The position numbers and the translations under genes are program-made. A stretch of DNA of 13,414 bases. It comes from Bacillota bacterium. GTDB lineage: Bacteria > Bacillota > Clostridia > Acetivibrionales > DTU013. Shown here piece after piece: positions 1 to 7,735 of the stretch (the first letter of the stretch is position 1; the number at the start of each line of letters is the position of its first letter). Location of the stretch: assembly GCA_023435805.1 (NCBI GenBank), contig JAEZMC010000089.1, positions 1-13,414 on the forward strand. The letters are read 5' to 3'. The notes beneath the pieces were generated by a model. It saw only the letters and a list, made by a program, of their open reading frames with translations. It searched no databases and was not told where the DNA came from.

Positions 1-75
1 GTTCAGATACAACATATTATGTAAAACCATTCCGATCTGTTCCCGTTCGAGCTCGATTTAAGGCCATCCGGCAAC
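1..75. other. Unassigned left edge of window
   Basis: No gene can be supported here. On the minus strand bases 57 to 1 are open, read IELEREQIGMVLHNMLYLN, and look protein-like. The only start codon in that frame is an ATG at 30-28, with no good Shine-Dalgarno site before it, and a stop lies at 60-58. On the plus strand, one frame ends in TAA at 59-61. Neither reading can be confirmed without the sequence to the left. Confidence 0.3.
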
Positions 76-114
76 ATAAAAAAGCCGCTTCTCCGAATAC
101 GCGGAAAAACGGCT
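76..114 (-). terminator. Rho-independent terminator after gpsA
   Basis: Read on the minus strand, bases 114-102 pair with 95-83 as a 13-bp stem with a 6-base loop (101-96). A run of six T residues follows (83-78). Two of the pairs are G.U in the minus-strand RNA but would be C.A mismatches in a plus-strand RNA, so the element is built for minus-strand transcripts. It lies 44 bases past the gpsA stop codon and ends the DUF512-der-plsY-gpsA run. Confidence 0.93.
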
Positions 115-157
115 GCAGTTTTTGTCCTGATCCTGAATGCTCCAATCCCGTACGAAC

Positions 158-1180
158 CTACCAGAGATCCTCCAGATCTTCCTTCTCCAGTTCGTGGGTC
201 TTGTTCCTGCCCATGAGCTCAAACACCGCACGGGCCGGATCCTTCTCATTGAACAGGATCTCATAGGCTTCCGACGTGATGGGCATGCTGACACCCAGTT
301 GCCTGGAAAGTCTGTATACCGGTTCAGTGGTAGACACGCCCTCCACCACCATTTTTATCTCTTCCAGCGCCTTTTCCACCGGCCTGCCCTGCCCGATCAA
401 TATGCCGGCGCGCCTGTTACGGCTGTGCATGCTGGTGCAGGTGACAATCAGGTCACCGATTCCGGCAAGCCCCGAGAAGGTCTGCATTTTTGCTCCCATG
501 GCGCAGCCCAGTCTGGATATTTCAGCAATGCCCCTGGTCATCAACGCTGCCTTGGTATTGTCCCCGTAGCCCAGACCATCGGATATGCCCGCGCACAGTG
601 CGATGACATTCTTGACCGAACCGCCGAGCTCCACGCCGATGATGTCGGGATTCGTGTACACTCTGAAACGGGGCGACATGAATATATCCTGTATCAGCTC
701 CGCTGCCTGTCTGTTTTCCGATGCAGCCACATAGGCGGTCGGAATGCCCTTCGACAGTTCTTCCGCATGGCATGGTCCCGACATGGCCACTACCGTTGCA
801 TCGGGCATTTCCTGCAGTATGACCTCGGACATCCGGTATCCAGTACCCTTTTCCAGACCCTTTGAAAAGCAGCTGACAGTTTTAGGTTTTTTAACAAGCG
901 ATGCCATCGTTCTCATATTGTCGCGAATCGTCTGCGACGGAATGACCAGCACCAGCAGGTCTGAAAATGCAAGCACCTCCTCAAGCTCGGACGTACAAAC
1001 CACATTTGCTGGTATAATGGCTCCGGGCAGCTTGTCCTTTTGCTCCCTGAGCGTATTGATCATTTCCACTTCTTCCTTGAAAACCGACCACATCTTCACA
1101 TTGTGCCCGTTGCCGGCCAGTAGTATGGAAACAGCCGTACCCATGCTGCCCGCGCCAATCACGGAAATATTAACTCCCAT
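158..1180 (-). CDS. gpsA: Glycerol-3-phosphate dehydrogenase [NAD(P)+]
   Basis: This cytosolic enzyme reduces dihydroxyacetone phosphate to sn-glycerol-3-phosphate, the backbone for phospholipids. The protein is 340 residues, normal for bacterial GpsA. The N-terminal Rossmann fold carries GAGSMG at residues 9-14. SKGLE near residue 106 and GGSVKNVIALCAG near 186-198 hold the conserved lysines K107 and K190. GLAGIGDLIVTCTS (238-250) followed by SRNRR is the family's substrate-site signature. The frame is open to base 1210, but the ATG at 1180 is preferred because a perfect AGGAGG sits 6 bases before it and the Rossmann motif then starts at the usual distance. It lies 105 bases after plsY, whose product consumes glycerol-3-phosphate. 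A strong terminator follows. I saw no convincing separate promoter in the plsY-gpsA gap, so read-through from upstream is likely. Confidence 0.97.
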   Translation of the reverse strand: MGVNISVIGAGSMGTAVSILLAGNGHNVKMWSVFKEEVEMINTLREQKDKLPGAIIPANVVCTSELEEVLAFSDLLVLVIPSQTIRDNMRTMASLVKKPKTVSCFSKGLEKGTGYRMSEVILQEMPDATVVAMSGPCHAEELSKGIPTAYVAASENRQAAELIQDIFMSPRFRVYTNPDIIGVELGGSVKNVIALCAGISDGLGYGDNTKAALMTRGIAEISRLGCAMGAKMQTFSGLAGIGDLIVTCTSMHSRNRRAGILIGQGRPVEKALEEIKMVVEGVSTTEPVYRLSRQLGVSMPITSEAYEILFNEKDPARAVFELMGRNKTHELEKEDLEDLW

Positions 1181-1186
1181 TGCAAT

Positions 1187-1192
1187 CCTCCT
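1187..1192 (-). promoter_or_regulatory. Ribosome binding site that fixes the gpsA start
   Basis: AGGAGG on the minus strand lies 6 bases before the ATG at 1180. It selects this start over an in-frame codon 30 bases upstream, which would add ten residues ahead of the Rossmann fold. Confidence 0.85.
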
Positions 1193-1285
1193 GTATCGTT
1201 CAGCGATCACTTTTTATCATATTGGTTTATAAACAATCCTTGCGATATGGCACTTTACGTAAGATGACTTATGTATCAGGACCCA

Positions 1286-1888
1286 TCAAGCCTGCTTCCT
1301 GCTAAATGAAAATTTGGACTCCGTTCCATCCAACAGACGCTTGATATTCGAGCGGTGTTTCACAATGATCAGTAGTGCGATAATCCCGGAAAAAACGATT
1401 GTTTCGACACTTCTGCCCAGTACGACAGCCGTAGCCGGAAACAGTACAGCCGCAACGACCGACCCCAGCGAAACATACCTGGTAAGCAGCACAATCACGA
1501 TAAAGACACCCAGGAGTCCCAGTGCAACAGGCCAATCAATCAGCAGCAATACCGCCAGAGAAGTCAGAACACCCTTCCCTCCCCTGAAACTGAAAAAGAC
1601 CGGCCAGACATGTCCGAGTACGGCGGCTGTTCCGCCAAGCATTCCGCCCAGCTCCCCTCCGTATATCAAATACCCCGCTAAATATGCCAGAATTCCCTTT
1701 AAAGCATCCCCGAGAAGGACAAACAAGGCCGCTTTTTTGCCCAGCGTTCTTAACGTATTGGTTGTGCCCGCATTACCGCTGCCGTGCTTTCTGACATCCA
1801 CTCCGTAGAACCTACCTGCGATCAGCGAGCTGTTCAGGCTGCCCAGCAAATATCCTGCGATAACCGCTAAAATTATCCTGATGATCAT
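1286..1888 (-). CDS. plsY: Acyl-phosphate:glycerol-3-phosphate acyltransferase PlsY
   Basis: This integral membrane enzyme transfers an acyl group from acyl-phosphate (made by PlsX) to position 1 of glycerol-3-phosphate, giving lysophosphatidic acid. The protein has 200 residues, typical of the family, and is dominated by hydrophobic helices. All three PlsY motifs are visible: GSGNAGTTN (36-44), the glycine/lysine-rich FRGGKGVLT (101-109) and KHRSNIKRLLDGTE (177-190). GDALKG (60-65) is also conserved. The ATG at 1888 follows a GGGGGATGGG stretch that can serve as Shine-Dalgarno site. It sits between der, with a gap of 56 bases, and gpsA, which supplies its acceptor substrate. The arrangement suggests co-transcription with der. 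Confidence 0.97.
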   Translation of the reverse strand: MIIRIILAVIAGYLLGSLNSSLIAGRFYGVDVRKHGSGNAGTTNTLRTLGKKAALFVLLGDALKGILAYLAGYLIYGGELGGMLGGTAAVLGHVWPVFFSFRGGKGVLTSLAVLLLIDWPVALGLLGVFIVIVLLTRYVSLGSVVAAVLFPATAVVLGRSVETIVFSGIIALLIIVKHRSNIKRLLDGTESKFSFSRKQA

Positions 1889-1944
1889 TTTCCCATCCCC
1901 CGTATATTCTGCATTAGTCCGGACAAACCGTCAAATGCCCCGTT

Positions 1945-3270
1945 TCAGGTTTCCTTCTCTCTTTCCCTGTGTATGAACCGGATAGGTGTGCCTTCGTAGC
2001 CAAAGCTTTTGCGAAGCTGATTTTCAATATATCTTTCGTAGGAATAATGGAAAAGCTCCATGTCATTGACAAAAATCACAAACGTCGGCGGTTTGACAGC
2101 AGACTGGGTTCCATAGAAAATTTTCAACCGCTTGCCCTTGTCCGAGGGAGGCTGTACCATGGCAGTTGCTTCATTGAGCAGGTCGTTCACCATGCCGGTC
2201 GAAATTCTGAGAGCAGCCTGCCCGTGGACGTATTTAACCAGCTCCAGCAGCTTGTTCACCCGCTGCCCTGTCTTGACCGATACGAACAGGACGGGCGCAT
2301 ACTGCATAAAGCCCAGCTTCTCATATACGGTTTTGCGGTATTCCTCCAGCGTTCCTGTTTCCTTTTCCAGCAGATCCCACTTGTTCACCACAATAATGGA
2401 TGCTTTGCCCTGTTCATGGGCATAACCGGCAATTTTGGTATCCTGCTCCGTTACGCCGTCCTGGGCATCGATCATGATAACGCAGACATCCGCCCGCTCG
2501 ATGGCTGTCCATGAACGAAGCGCGCTGTATTTCTCAATATTCTCGGTGATCCTGCTCTGTCTCCGGATTCCGGCCGTATCAATGAAAACGTACCGGTCCT
2601 CCCCGTCCTCCACATAGGTATCGATGGCGTCCCTGGTCGTGCCGGGAATATCGCTGACAATCACCCGTTCTTCACCGACCATGCGGTTGATCAGCGAGGA
2701 TTTGCCGGAATTCGGCTTCCCGATGACCGCAACCTTGATGACATCCTCGTCATAGTCCTGCTGATCGGCCTCCGGAAAGTGCTTATAGATTTCATCCAGC
2801 AAATCGCCCATACCCAGACCATGTACCGATGAGACCGTCATCACGTCACCGATGGCGAGATTATAAAACTCATATACCTCTGCCGGCGGATCACCGACCC
2901 GGTCGACCTTGTTTGCTGTTAAAATGACCGGCTTTCCGGACTTTCGCAGCATCGTGGCAATTTCCTTGTCCGAGGCGGTCATGCCTTCCTTCGCATCCAC
3001 CAGGAATACGATGACATCTGCCATATCCACCGCCACTTCGGCCTGTCTGCGCATTTGCTGCAGTATCTTGTCCTCCGTGTACGGCTCGATTCCGCCGGTG
3101 TCGATCAGTGTGAACTTCCTGTTTCTCCATTCGGCTTCCGCATAGATCCTATCACGGGTCACGCCCGGTGTGTCCTCCACAATGGATATCCTCCTGCCGC
3201 AGAGGTAGTTAAAAAAAGTGGATTTGCCTACATTCGGCCTTCCGACTATTGCTACTACGGGTTTTGCCAA
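1945..3270 (-). CDS. der: Ribosome biogenesis GTPase Der (EngA)
   Basis: Der is an essential bacterial GTPase that binds the 50S subunit and is needed for its late maturation. The 441-residue protein has the family's tandem G domains. Domain 1 carries GRPNVGKS (10-17), DTGG (57-60) and NKVD (120-123). Domain 2 carries GKPNSGKS (184-191), DTAG (231-234) and NKWD (296-299). A KH-like RNA-binding domain occupies roughly the last 90 residues, ending in a charged tail. Translation appears to begin at a TTG codon (3270-3268): GAGGTGA lies 5 bases before it, and the product then begins MAKPVVAIVG as expected for Der. It starts 20 bases after the DUF512 gene stop, so the two are probably one transcript. 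Confidence 0.98.
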   Translation of the reverse strand: MAKPVVAIVGRPNVGKSTFFNYLCGRRISIVEDTPGVTRDRIYAEAEWRNRKFTLIDTGGIEPYTEDKILQQMRRQAEVAVDMADVIVFLVDAKEGMTASDKEIATMLRKSGKPVILTANKVDRVGDPPAEVYEFYNLAIGDVMTVSSVHGLGMGDLLDEIYKHFPEADQQDYDEDVIKVAVIGKPNSGKSSLINRMVGEERVIVSDIPGTTRDAIDTYVEDGEDRYVFIDTAGIRRQSRITENIEKYSALRSWTAIERADVCVIMIDAQDGVTEQDTKIAGYAHEQGKASIIVVNKWDLLEKETGTLEEYRKTVYEKLGFMQYAPVLFVSVKTGQRVNKLLELVKYVHGQAALRISTGMVNDLLNEATAMVQPPSDKGKRLKIFYGTQSAVKPPTFVIFVNDMELFHYSYERYIENQLRKSFGYEGTPIRFIHREREKET

Positions 3271-3275
3271 TTATT

Positions 3276-3282
3276 TCACCTC
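3276..3282 (-). promoter_or_regulatory. Ribosome binding site supporting a TTG start for der
   Basis: GAGGTGA on the minus strand lies 5 bases before TTG at 3270. No ATG or GTG near this place gives a Der N-terminus of normal length, since the P-loop must begin near residue 10. Confidence 0.8.
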
Positions 3283-3290
3283 GCCGCTTC

Positions 3291-4625
3291 CTATATGCCA
3301 AGCATCTTTTTTACCAAATCTTCACCACTGTTTTCAACAATGGTAATCTTGCTGCCAAGCTCCCTTCCCAGCCGATCCACCGTGTAATCGTCCAGAAACA
3401 GCTCCTCTCCCGACTTCAGCATACTTCTTGAAATCAGCAGCTCGCTCCCGAGCTCATTCTTTTCAAGCTGTGCCGCAATATCGCTACCGGTCAGAAGTCC
3501 GGTCACGGTGACATTTTCCCCGAAATAGTCATTTTTTATCGGGTAAACAATGATGTTTAGATTATTATACCTTTTTTCCAGTGCCTGTGCCAATTCTTTT
3601 ATATATTGGAATGCACAGATTCCGGTGGCGATGCTCACCGTCCGGGGCCCGGCAAATTTCGAGCAGTGCCGGTCCAGCTTCTTTGCATGCTTTTCAATAT
3701 AAGAATGAAATTCATCTATGAGCAGGGACATCAGTCCAACACCATTTTCAATCTGCGGAAAATCCTCATATTCCTCACAAGCAGGCAACGCCGCTCCTGC
3801 CTTGATATAAAACTCATCCGCCAGATATACCAGCCTTGTTCCGCAGCGCTCAAGAAGCTTTTGCTGCCAGCTTCCGACCTGCTTCAGCACCTGCGCCGAG
3901 GCCTGTGCGTCATACGGCTCGAGTTTGAAAAGTCCTTCCCTCCATCTGGTCAGGCCCACGGGAACGGCTGAAATGCTGGCGACTCCGGGATACAGGCCGG
4001 TCAGGTCCTCGAGTGTCCGTTCCAGCTCCTGCCCGTCGTTCAGGCCTCTGCAGAGCACGATCTGGGCATTCACGGTAATACCGCCTTCCACCAGCCTTTT
4101 GATTTTATCCAGCACATCTCCTGCAAACCGGTTGCCGAGCATGGATTTTCTCAGCTCAGGGTTTGTCGTGTGAACGGATACATTGACCGGCGACATCCTA
4201 TACCGGATGATCCGGTCCAGCTCCGCGCGATCCATATTGGTTAATGTAACATAATTGCCGGAAAGAAAGGACAGCCTGGAATCATCATCCTTGAAATACA
4301 CGGTATCACGCATGCCTTTGGGAAGCTGGTCTATAAAGCAGAAAACGCATTGATTGGTGCAGCTCCTGGCTTCCGTAATCAGCGGCTCCTCAAATTCCAA
4401 CCCCAGCTCCTCGTATTCATCCTTTTCAATTTCGATCTCCCAGAGTTCGCCGCTGCTTTTCTCAATTTCCAGCAGCAGGCGGGTGTCTGCCGTCATAAAG
4501 CGGTAATCGAAAATGTCCGTTATTTCCTGACCGTTTACGGACAGCAGAATATCTCCGGGTTCTACACCCGCTTCAAAAGCGGCGCTATCCGGCTCTACGG
4601 CATGTATGACAACACGGTTTTTCAT
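3291..4625 (-). CDS. PDZ / radical-SAM-like / DUF512 protein
   Basis: The molecular function of this widespread clostridial family is not known to me. The 444-residue protein begins with a PDZ-like module (about 1-70; EPGDILLSVNGQ near 22-33). A radical SAM-type core follows, with a C-x3-C-x2-C cluster at C89, C93 and C96, which suggests a [4Fe-4S] centre using S-adenosylmethionine. The C-terminal half is the DUF512 region, recognisable by LADEFYIKAG, YEDFPQIENGVG, TVTGLLTG and LFLDDYTVDRLG. The ATG at 4625 has GGAGG 6 bases upstream. It is followed 20 bases later by der, a common clostridial neighbour, which hints at a role tied to ribosomes or translation; that is inference only. Its start lies just past the rpmF terminator. 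Confidence 0.93.
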   Translation of the reverse strand: MKNRVVIHAVEPDSAAFEAGVEPGDILLSVNGQEITDIFDYRFMTADTRLLLEIEKSSGELWEIEIEKDEYEELGLEFEEPLITEARSCTNQCVFCFIDQLPKGMRDTVYFKDDDSRLSFLSGNYVTLTNMDRAELDRIIRYRMSPVNVSVHTTNPELRKSMLGNRFAGDVLDKIKRLVEGGITVNAQIVLCRGLNDGQELERTLEDLTGLYPGVASISAVPVGLTRWREGLFKLEPYDAQASAQVLKQVGSWQQKLLERCGTRLVYLADEFYIKAGAALPACEEYEDFPQIENGVGLMSLLIDEFHSYIEKHAKKLDRHCSKFAGPRTVSIATGICAFQYIKELAQALEKRYNNLNIIVYPIKNDYFGENVTVTGLLTGSDIAAQLEKNELGSELLISRSMLKSGEELFLDDYTVDRLGRELGSKITIVENSGEDLVKKMLGI

Positions 4626-4640
4626 TCTCTGCCTCCATAC

Positions 4641-4667
4641 AAAAAGGCTGCCCTATTCAGACAGCCT
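4641..4667 (-). terminator. Intrinsic terminator between rpmF and the DUF512 gene
   Basis: Read on the minus strand, 4667-4660 pairs with 4652-4645 as an 8-bp stem with a 7-base loop, followed by five T residues (4645-4641). One pair is G.U only in the minus-strand RNA. It begins about 40 bases after the rpmF stop. Its T-run ends only 4 bases before the GGAGG of the DUF512 gene, so it may work as a partial terminator controlling the flow of transcripts into DUF512-der-plsY-gpsA. Confidence 0.82.
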
Positions 4668-4706
4668 CTTTCGTCCATACAGTATTTAGTCCATATAGCC
4701 TCATAC

Positions 4707-4892
4707 TTACTTGCTTTCAGCTTCCTTAACAACTTCCTTGCCATCATAGTATCCGCATTCCTTGCATACTACGTGGGGAACCTTGAATGTATGACACTGG
4801 GGGCAGCTGATTAAGCCCGGCTGTGACAGTTTCCACTGAGACCTTCTTTTACCTGTTCTGGCTTTAGACCATTTACGTTTCGGGTTTGCCAT
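4707..4892 (-). CDS. rpmF: 50S ribosomal protein bL32
   Basis: This is a structural protein of the large ribosomal subunit, 61 residues, normal for bL32. The basic N-terminus MANPKRKWSKARTGKRRSQ is the family signature. Four cysteines (C30, C33, C43, C46) form the zinc ribbon of the zinc-binding type of L32; many bacteria also have a cysteine-free form, but no second copy is present here. The ATG at 4892 has a strong GGGAGGTG site a few bases upstream. It follows the DUF177 gene after 29 bases, the classic yceD-rpmF pairing, and shares its consensus promoter. An intrinsic terminator lies downstream. Confidence 0.98.
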   Translation of the reverse strand: MANPKRKWSKARTGKRRSQWKLSQPGLISCPQCHTFKVPHVVCKECGYYDGKEVVKEAESK

Positions 4893-4921
4893 ATTCTACA
4901 CCTCCCTGAAAAAAGCGTATA

Positions 4922-5419
4922 TCACAAATTATCAAAATACTTGTTCAGACCTTCCAAGCGTGGGTCGATATCGTCATCGCCGCAACCGCATTGCTCTTCG
5001 TTCAGGTTTGCGCCGCATCTGCTGCACAAGCCCTTACAATCACCGGAACATAACTGCTTCATCGGAAGGTTTAAAATAATGTTGTCTCTGAGCGCTTTGT
5101 CAAGATCAAGTATCTTTCCTTCGAAAGGATACATGTCTGATCCGTCGGCATCGGCACTGTTGATAAAGTTTTCCTTTATCTTCACATCCAACACCCTGCC
5201 CACCTTGCTCAAACAACGGTAGCATTCGCTGCTGTAAGCGGTCATGAGACGCCCGTCGAGCTGCAGGATACCGTTTGTGTTGGTTAATGTGCCTGTAAAG
5301 GACAAGGTTCCTTCAAGATGGTATCCTTCAACAGGTTCCTGTTGGGACGGCGCTTCTTCGAAGTCGAGCTTCATGGAAGCCCCATTCACCCTTATAATAT
5401 CCGATATATCAACCTTCAT
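4922..5419 (-). CDS. DUF177 (YceD-family) protein, linked to 23S rRNA accumulation
   Basis: The family is known for its fixed place before rpmF and for a role in 23S rRNA accumulation or processing in plants and in Escherichia coli. The protein is 165 residues. It has a cysteine pair at C66 and C69, and a cysteine-rich C-terminal segment with C124, C128, C132, C135, C144 and C146, ending in the conserved IDPRLEGL. The cysteines suggest zinc binding, an inference. The frame is open to 5479, but that extension runs through the promoter, so the ATG at 5419 with AAGGGGT 6 bases upstream is the real start. It is the first gene of a two-gene unit with rpmF. Confidence 0.95.
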   Translation of the reverse strand: MKVDISDIIRVNGASMKLDFEEAPSQQEPVEGYHLEGTLSFTGTLTNTNGILQLDGRLMTAYSSECYRCLSKVGRVLDVKIKENFINSADADGSDMYPFEGKILDLDKALRDNIILNLPMKQLCSGDCKGLCSRCGANLNEEQCGCGDDDIDPRLEGLNKYFDNL

Positions 5420-5425
5420 AACAAT

Positions 5426-5432
5426 ACCCCTT
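5426..5432 (-). promoter_or_regulatory. Ribosome binding site fixing the DUF177 gene start
   Basis: AAGGGGT on the minus strand lies 6 bases before the ATG at 5419. It rules out a 20-residue longer reading that would start inside the -35 box of the promoter. Confidence 0.85.
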
Positions 5433-5450
5433 AAATCCGCGACAAATGAT

Positions 5451-5479
5451 ATTATACTAACTAATACCAGTATTGTCAA
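5451..5479 (-). promoter_or_regulatory. Perfect-consensus sigma-A promoter for DUF177-rpmF
   Basis: The minus strand reads TTGACA (5479-5474), a 17-base spacer, then TATAAT (5456-5451). Both boxes match the sigma-A consensus exactly at ideal spacing. Transcription should start near 5444, giving a leader of about 25 bases before the DUF177 ATG at 5419. It starts 38 bases past the ackA stop codon. I saw no strong terminator between ackA and this promoter, so ackA transcripts may also run into the unit. Confidence 0.94.
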
Positions 5480-5517
5480 GGCAAATTGCGCTTAATCGTA
5501 TGCTGCCGGATTTCCGC

Positions 5518-6714
5518 CTATTTCGCTGTCAGCTTCAAGGTCTCTCTGGCTATTGCAAGTTCTTCGTTTGTCGGTATGACAAGTGTCCTGACCGTAGCGT
5601 CAGGCGCGCTGATATCAAGTTCCTTGCCCTTTACCTGGTTCTTCTCCCAATCAACCCGGATTCCGATATATTCCATATCCCTCAGCACGTTCTCCCTGAC
5701 GATCTCATTGTTCTCGCCTATTCCTGCTGTAAAAATAACCGCATCGATACCATTGGTGACCGCCGCATATTCTCCGATATATTTTTTCACCCTGTAGCAG
5801 AAAATGTCTATCGCCAGCTGAGCTCTGTCATTACCGGAGTCCGCAGCCGCATGCAGATCTCTGAAGTCACTGCTCACGCCGGATATGCCCAGTACGCCGG
5901 ATTTTTTATTAAGGTATTCATCAATTTCGCGCAGGGACAAATTTTCATTTTCCATGAGGAACTTCACAACGGCAGGGTCGATGGTTCCGCTCCTGGTGCC
6001 CATTGCGAGGCCGGCCAGCGGTGTGAAGCCCATGCTGGTTTCAATGGAATGGCCGTTTTTGATGGCGCATACGCTGGCACCGTTTCCGAGATGACAGGAA
6101 ATCAGCTTCAGTTCGTTCAAAGGCTTGCCGAGCATGACTGCCGCCCTTTCGGCAACATATTTGTGAGACGTGCCGTGGAAGCCATATTTTCTTACGCCGT
6201 ACTTTTCATATATCTCATAAGGAAGCGCATACAGGTATGCATGCTTCGGCAGACTCTGGTGGAAAGCAGTGTCGAATACCGCTACCATCGGCGTTTCCGG
6301 CATGATCTGCTGACATGCTTCGATACCGATGATATTTGGCGGGTTGTGAAGCGGAGCGAGTTCAATGCAATCACGGATGGCCTGCATAACGTCGTCGTCA
6401 ATGATTACGGAGTCCGAGAACTTTTCGCCGCCATGCACTACACGGTGACCCACTGCAGAAATCTCTCCCATGTTGCCGATTACACCGATCTTTACATCTG
6501 TCAGTGCGGAAATGACTTCCTTGATGGCCGCCTTGTGGTTTGTCATGTCTTTTTCGATGACAACCGCATCGCTGCCGGTTTTTGTGTGCTTGATATAGGA
6601 ATTGTCTATGCCGATTCTGTCGCAAAGCCCCTTGGCAAGTACTGCTTCATTTTGCATATCAATCAGCTGATATTTTAAGGATGAGCTTCCTGTGTTGATT
6701 ACAAGAATTTTCAT
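5518..6714 (-). CDS. ackA: Acetate kinase
   Basis: AckA converts acetyl phosphate and ADP to acetate and ATP, the energy-yielding step of acetate fermentation, and it is reversible. The 398-residue protein has the full set of family motifs. These are MKILVINTGSSSLKYQL at the N-terminus (N7, S10, S12), GHRVVHGG (89-96, with substrate arginine R91), FDTAFH with catalytic D148, H180 in GFHGTSH, HLGNGAS (208-214), MGTRSGTIDP (238-247, with transition-state R241), GIGEN (331-335) and the late PTNEEL. The ATG at 6714 lies 14 bases after the pta stop, and its AAAGGGGT site overlaps that stop codon, so the pair is probably translationally coupled. Confidence 0.98.
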   Translation of the reverse strand: MKILVINTGSSSLKYQLIDMQNEAVLAKGLCDRIGIDNSYIKHTKTGSDAVVIEKDMTNHKAAIKEVISALTDVKIGVIGNMGEISAVGHRVVHGGEKFSDSVIIDDDVMQAIRDCIELAPLHNPPNIIGIEACQQIMPETPMVAVFDTAFHQSLPKHAYLYALPYEIYEKYGVRKYGFHGTSHKYVAERAAVMLGKPLNELKLISCHLGNGASVCAIKNGHSIETSMGFTPLAGLAMGTRSGTIDPAVVKFLMENENLSLREIDEYLNKKSGVLGISGVSSDFRDLHAAADSGNDRAQLAIDIFCYRVKKYIGEYAAVTNGIDAVIFTAGIGENNEIVRENVLRDMEYIGIRVDWEKNQVKGKELDISAPDATVRTLVIPTNEELAIARETLKLTAK

Positions 6715-6728
6715 TTTCGTTTACCCCT

Positions 6729-7721
6729 TTATATATTTTGAGCCTGTACGGCTGTTATTGCCACAACTCCAACAATATCCTCGGCACTGCAGCCTCTGGA
6801 GAGGTCATTGACCGGCTTTGCGATCCCCTGTGTGATCGGGCCGTAGGCTTCAGCCCTTGCAAGCCTCTGGGTCAGCTTGTACGCAATGTTTCCGCAGTTC
6901 AAATCAGGGAATACCAATACGTTTGCCTTGCCTGCTATCGGGCTGCCCTTCGCTTTGGAGGCGCCGACCGAAGGAACCAATGCGGCATCGGCCTGCAGCT
7001 CGCCATCCAGCAGCAGGAGAGGAGCTTTTTCCTTTGCAAGCCTTGTGGCTTCGACAACCTTCTGGGTCAGCTCGCTTTTTGCGCTTCCATAGGTTGAATA
7101 GGAGAGCATGGCAACCTTTGGTTCATCCTGCACCAGGCTTTTAAAGGACTTTGCCGATGCAATGGCAATTTCCGATAGCTCGTCCGCATTCGGATTTTCC
7201 ACAAGCCCGCTGTCTGCATAAACAAACGTACCGTTGCTGCCATATTCACAATCCGGTACCACCATGACAAAAAACGCGGAAACCAGCTTCGTGCCGGGTG
7301 CGGTTTTCAATATCTGAAGAGCAGGCCTCAATGTGTCTGCCGTGGAATGCACAGCTCCGGACACCATACCGTCAGCCTCGCCCATCTTGACCATCATAAC
7401 GCCCCAATAGAGCTCGTCCTTTATCGTTTCGCGGGCTTTTTCAGGAGTCATTCCTTTTGCCTTTCTCATTTCATAAAGCGCGTTGGCATATTCTTCAAAT
7501 TTCGGCGAGCTTTCGGGATCCACGATAATTGCCTTGGAAATGTCGAGCTCACCTGCGAGCTTTTTAATTTCGTTTTCCTTCCCTACAAGCACTATTTTTG
7601 CAAGGCCCTGTTCCTGCACCATTGCAGCCGCCTTGATGGTTCTGATGTCCGAGCTCTCGGGCAAAACGATGGTTTTGATGTCCTGTTTTGCGCGCTCACT
7701 GATTTGATCTAGAAAATTCAT
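6729..7721 (-). CDS. pta: Phosphate acetyltransferase
   Basis: Pta exchanges CoA and phosphate between acetyl-CoA and acetyl phosphate, feeding AckA. The 330-residue product is the short clostridial form, without the extra N-terminal domains of the enterobacterial enzyme. Visible motifs are IVLPESSDIRT near 18-28, MVSGAVHSTADTLRPALQ (119-136), LSYSTYGSAKSE (206-217), DGELQADAALVP (239-250), FPDLNCGNIAYKLTQRL (271-287) and GPITQGIAKPVNDLSRG (294-310). The ATG at 7721 has AAAGGGG 7 bases upstream. An in-frame ATG at 7778 would add 19 residues but has a much weaker site. The leader from the predicted promoter is about 120 bases. It is co-transcribed with ackA. Confidence 0.98.
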   Translation of the reverse strand: MNFLDQISERAKQDIKTIVLPESSDIRTIKAAAMVQEQGLAKIVLVGKENEIKKLAGELDISKAIIVDPESSPKFEEYANALYEMRKAKGMTPEKARETIKDELYWGVMMVKMGEADGMVSGAVHSTADTLRPALQILKTAPGTKLVSAFFVMVVPDCEYGSNGTFVYADSGLVENPNADELSEIAIASAKSFKSLVQDEPKVAMLSYSTYGSAKSELTQKVVEATRLAKEKAPLLLLDGELQADAALVPSVGASKAKGSPIAGKANVLVFPDLNCGNIAYKLTQRLARAEAYGPITQGIAKPVNDLSRGCSAEDIVGVVAITAVQAQNI

Positions 7722-7728
7722 TACATGA

Positions 7729-7735
7729 CCCCTTT
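7729..7735 (-). promoter_or_regulatory. Ribosome binding site fixing the pta start
   Basis: AAAGGGG on the minus strand lies 7 bases before the ATG at 7721. It outweighs the in-frame upstream ATG at 7778, which has only a weak AGAG ahead of it. Confidence 0.8.

Noticed and set aside
1225..1234. Palindrome GTTTATAAAC between plsY and gpsA as an operator
   Set aside because: It is a single AT-rich 10-mer without a nearby promoter and does not resemble the known FapR lipid-regulator site; likely chance.
1181..1285. Separate promoter for gpsA
   Set aside because: TTGTTT and TAAAAA-like words are present, but the spacing is 14 bases and no other pair fits; read-through from plsY is simpler.
5420..5479. 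N-terminal extension of the DUF177 protein to 5479, resembling a signal peptide
   Set aside because: It would start at a TTG that is the -35 box itself, upstream of the transcription start.
5480..5517. Terminator after ackA
   Set aside because: Only a short GGCA/TGCC pair without a T-run was found; not enough for an intrinsic terminator.
5473..6678. Long plus-strand open frame opposite ackA (401 codons)
   Set aside because: It is the antisense of a fully conserved acetate kinase gene, has no family motifs, and its translation looks random; a shadow frame.
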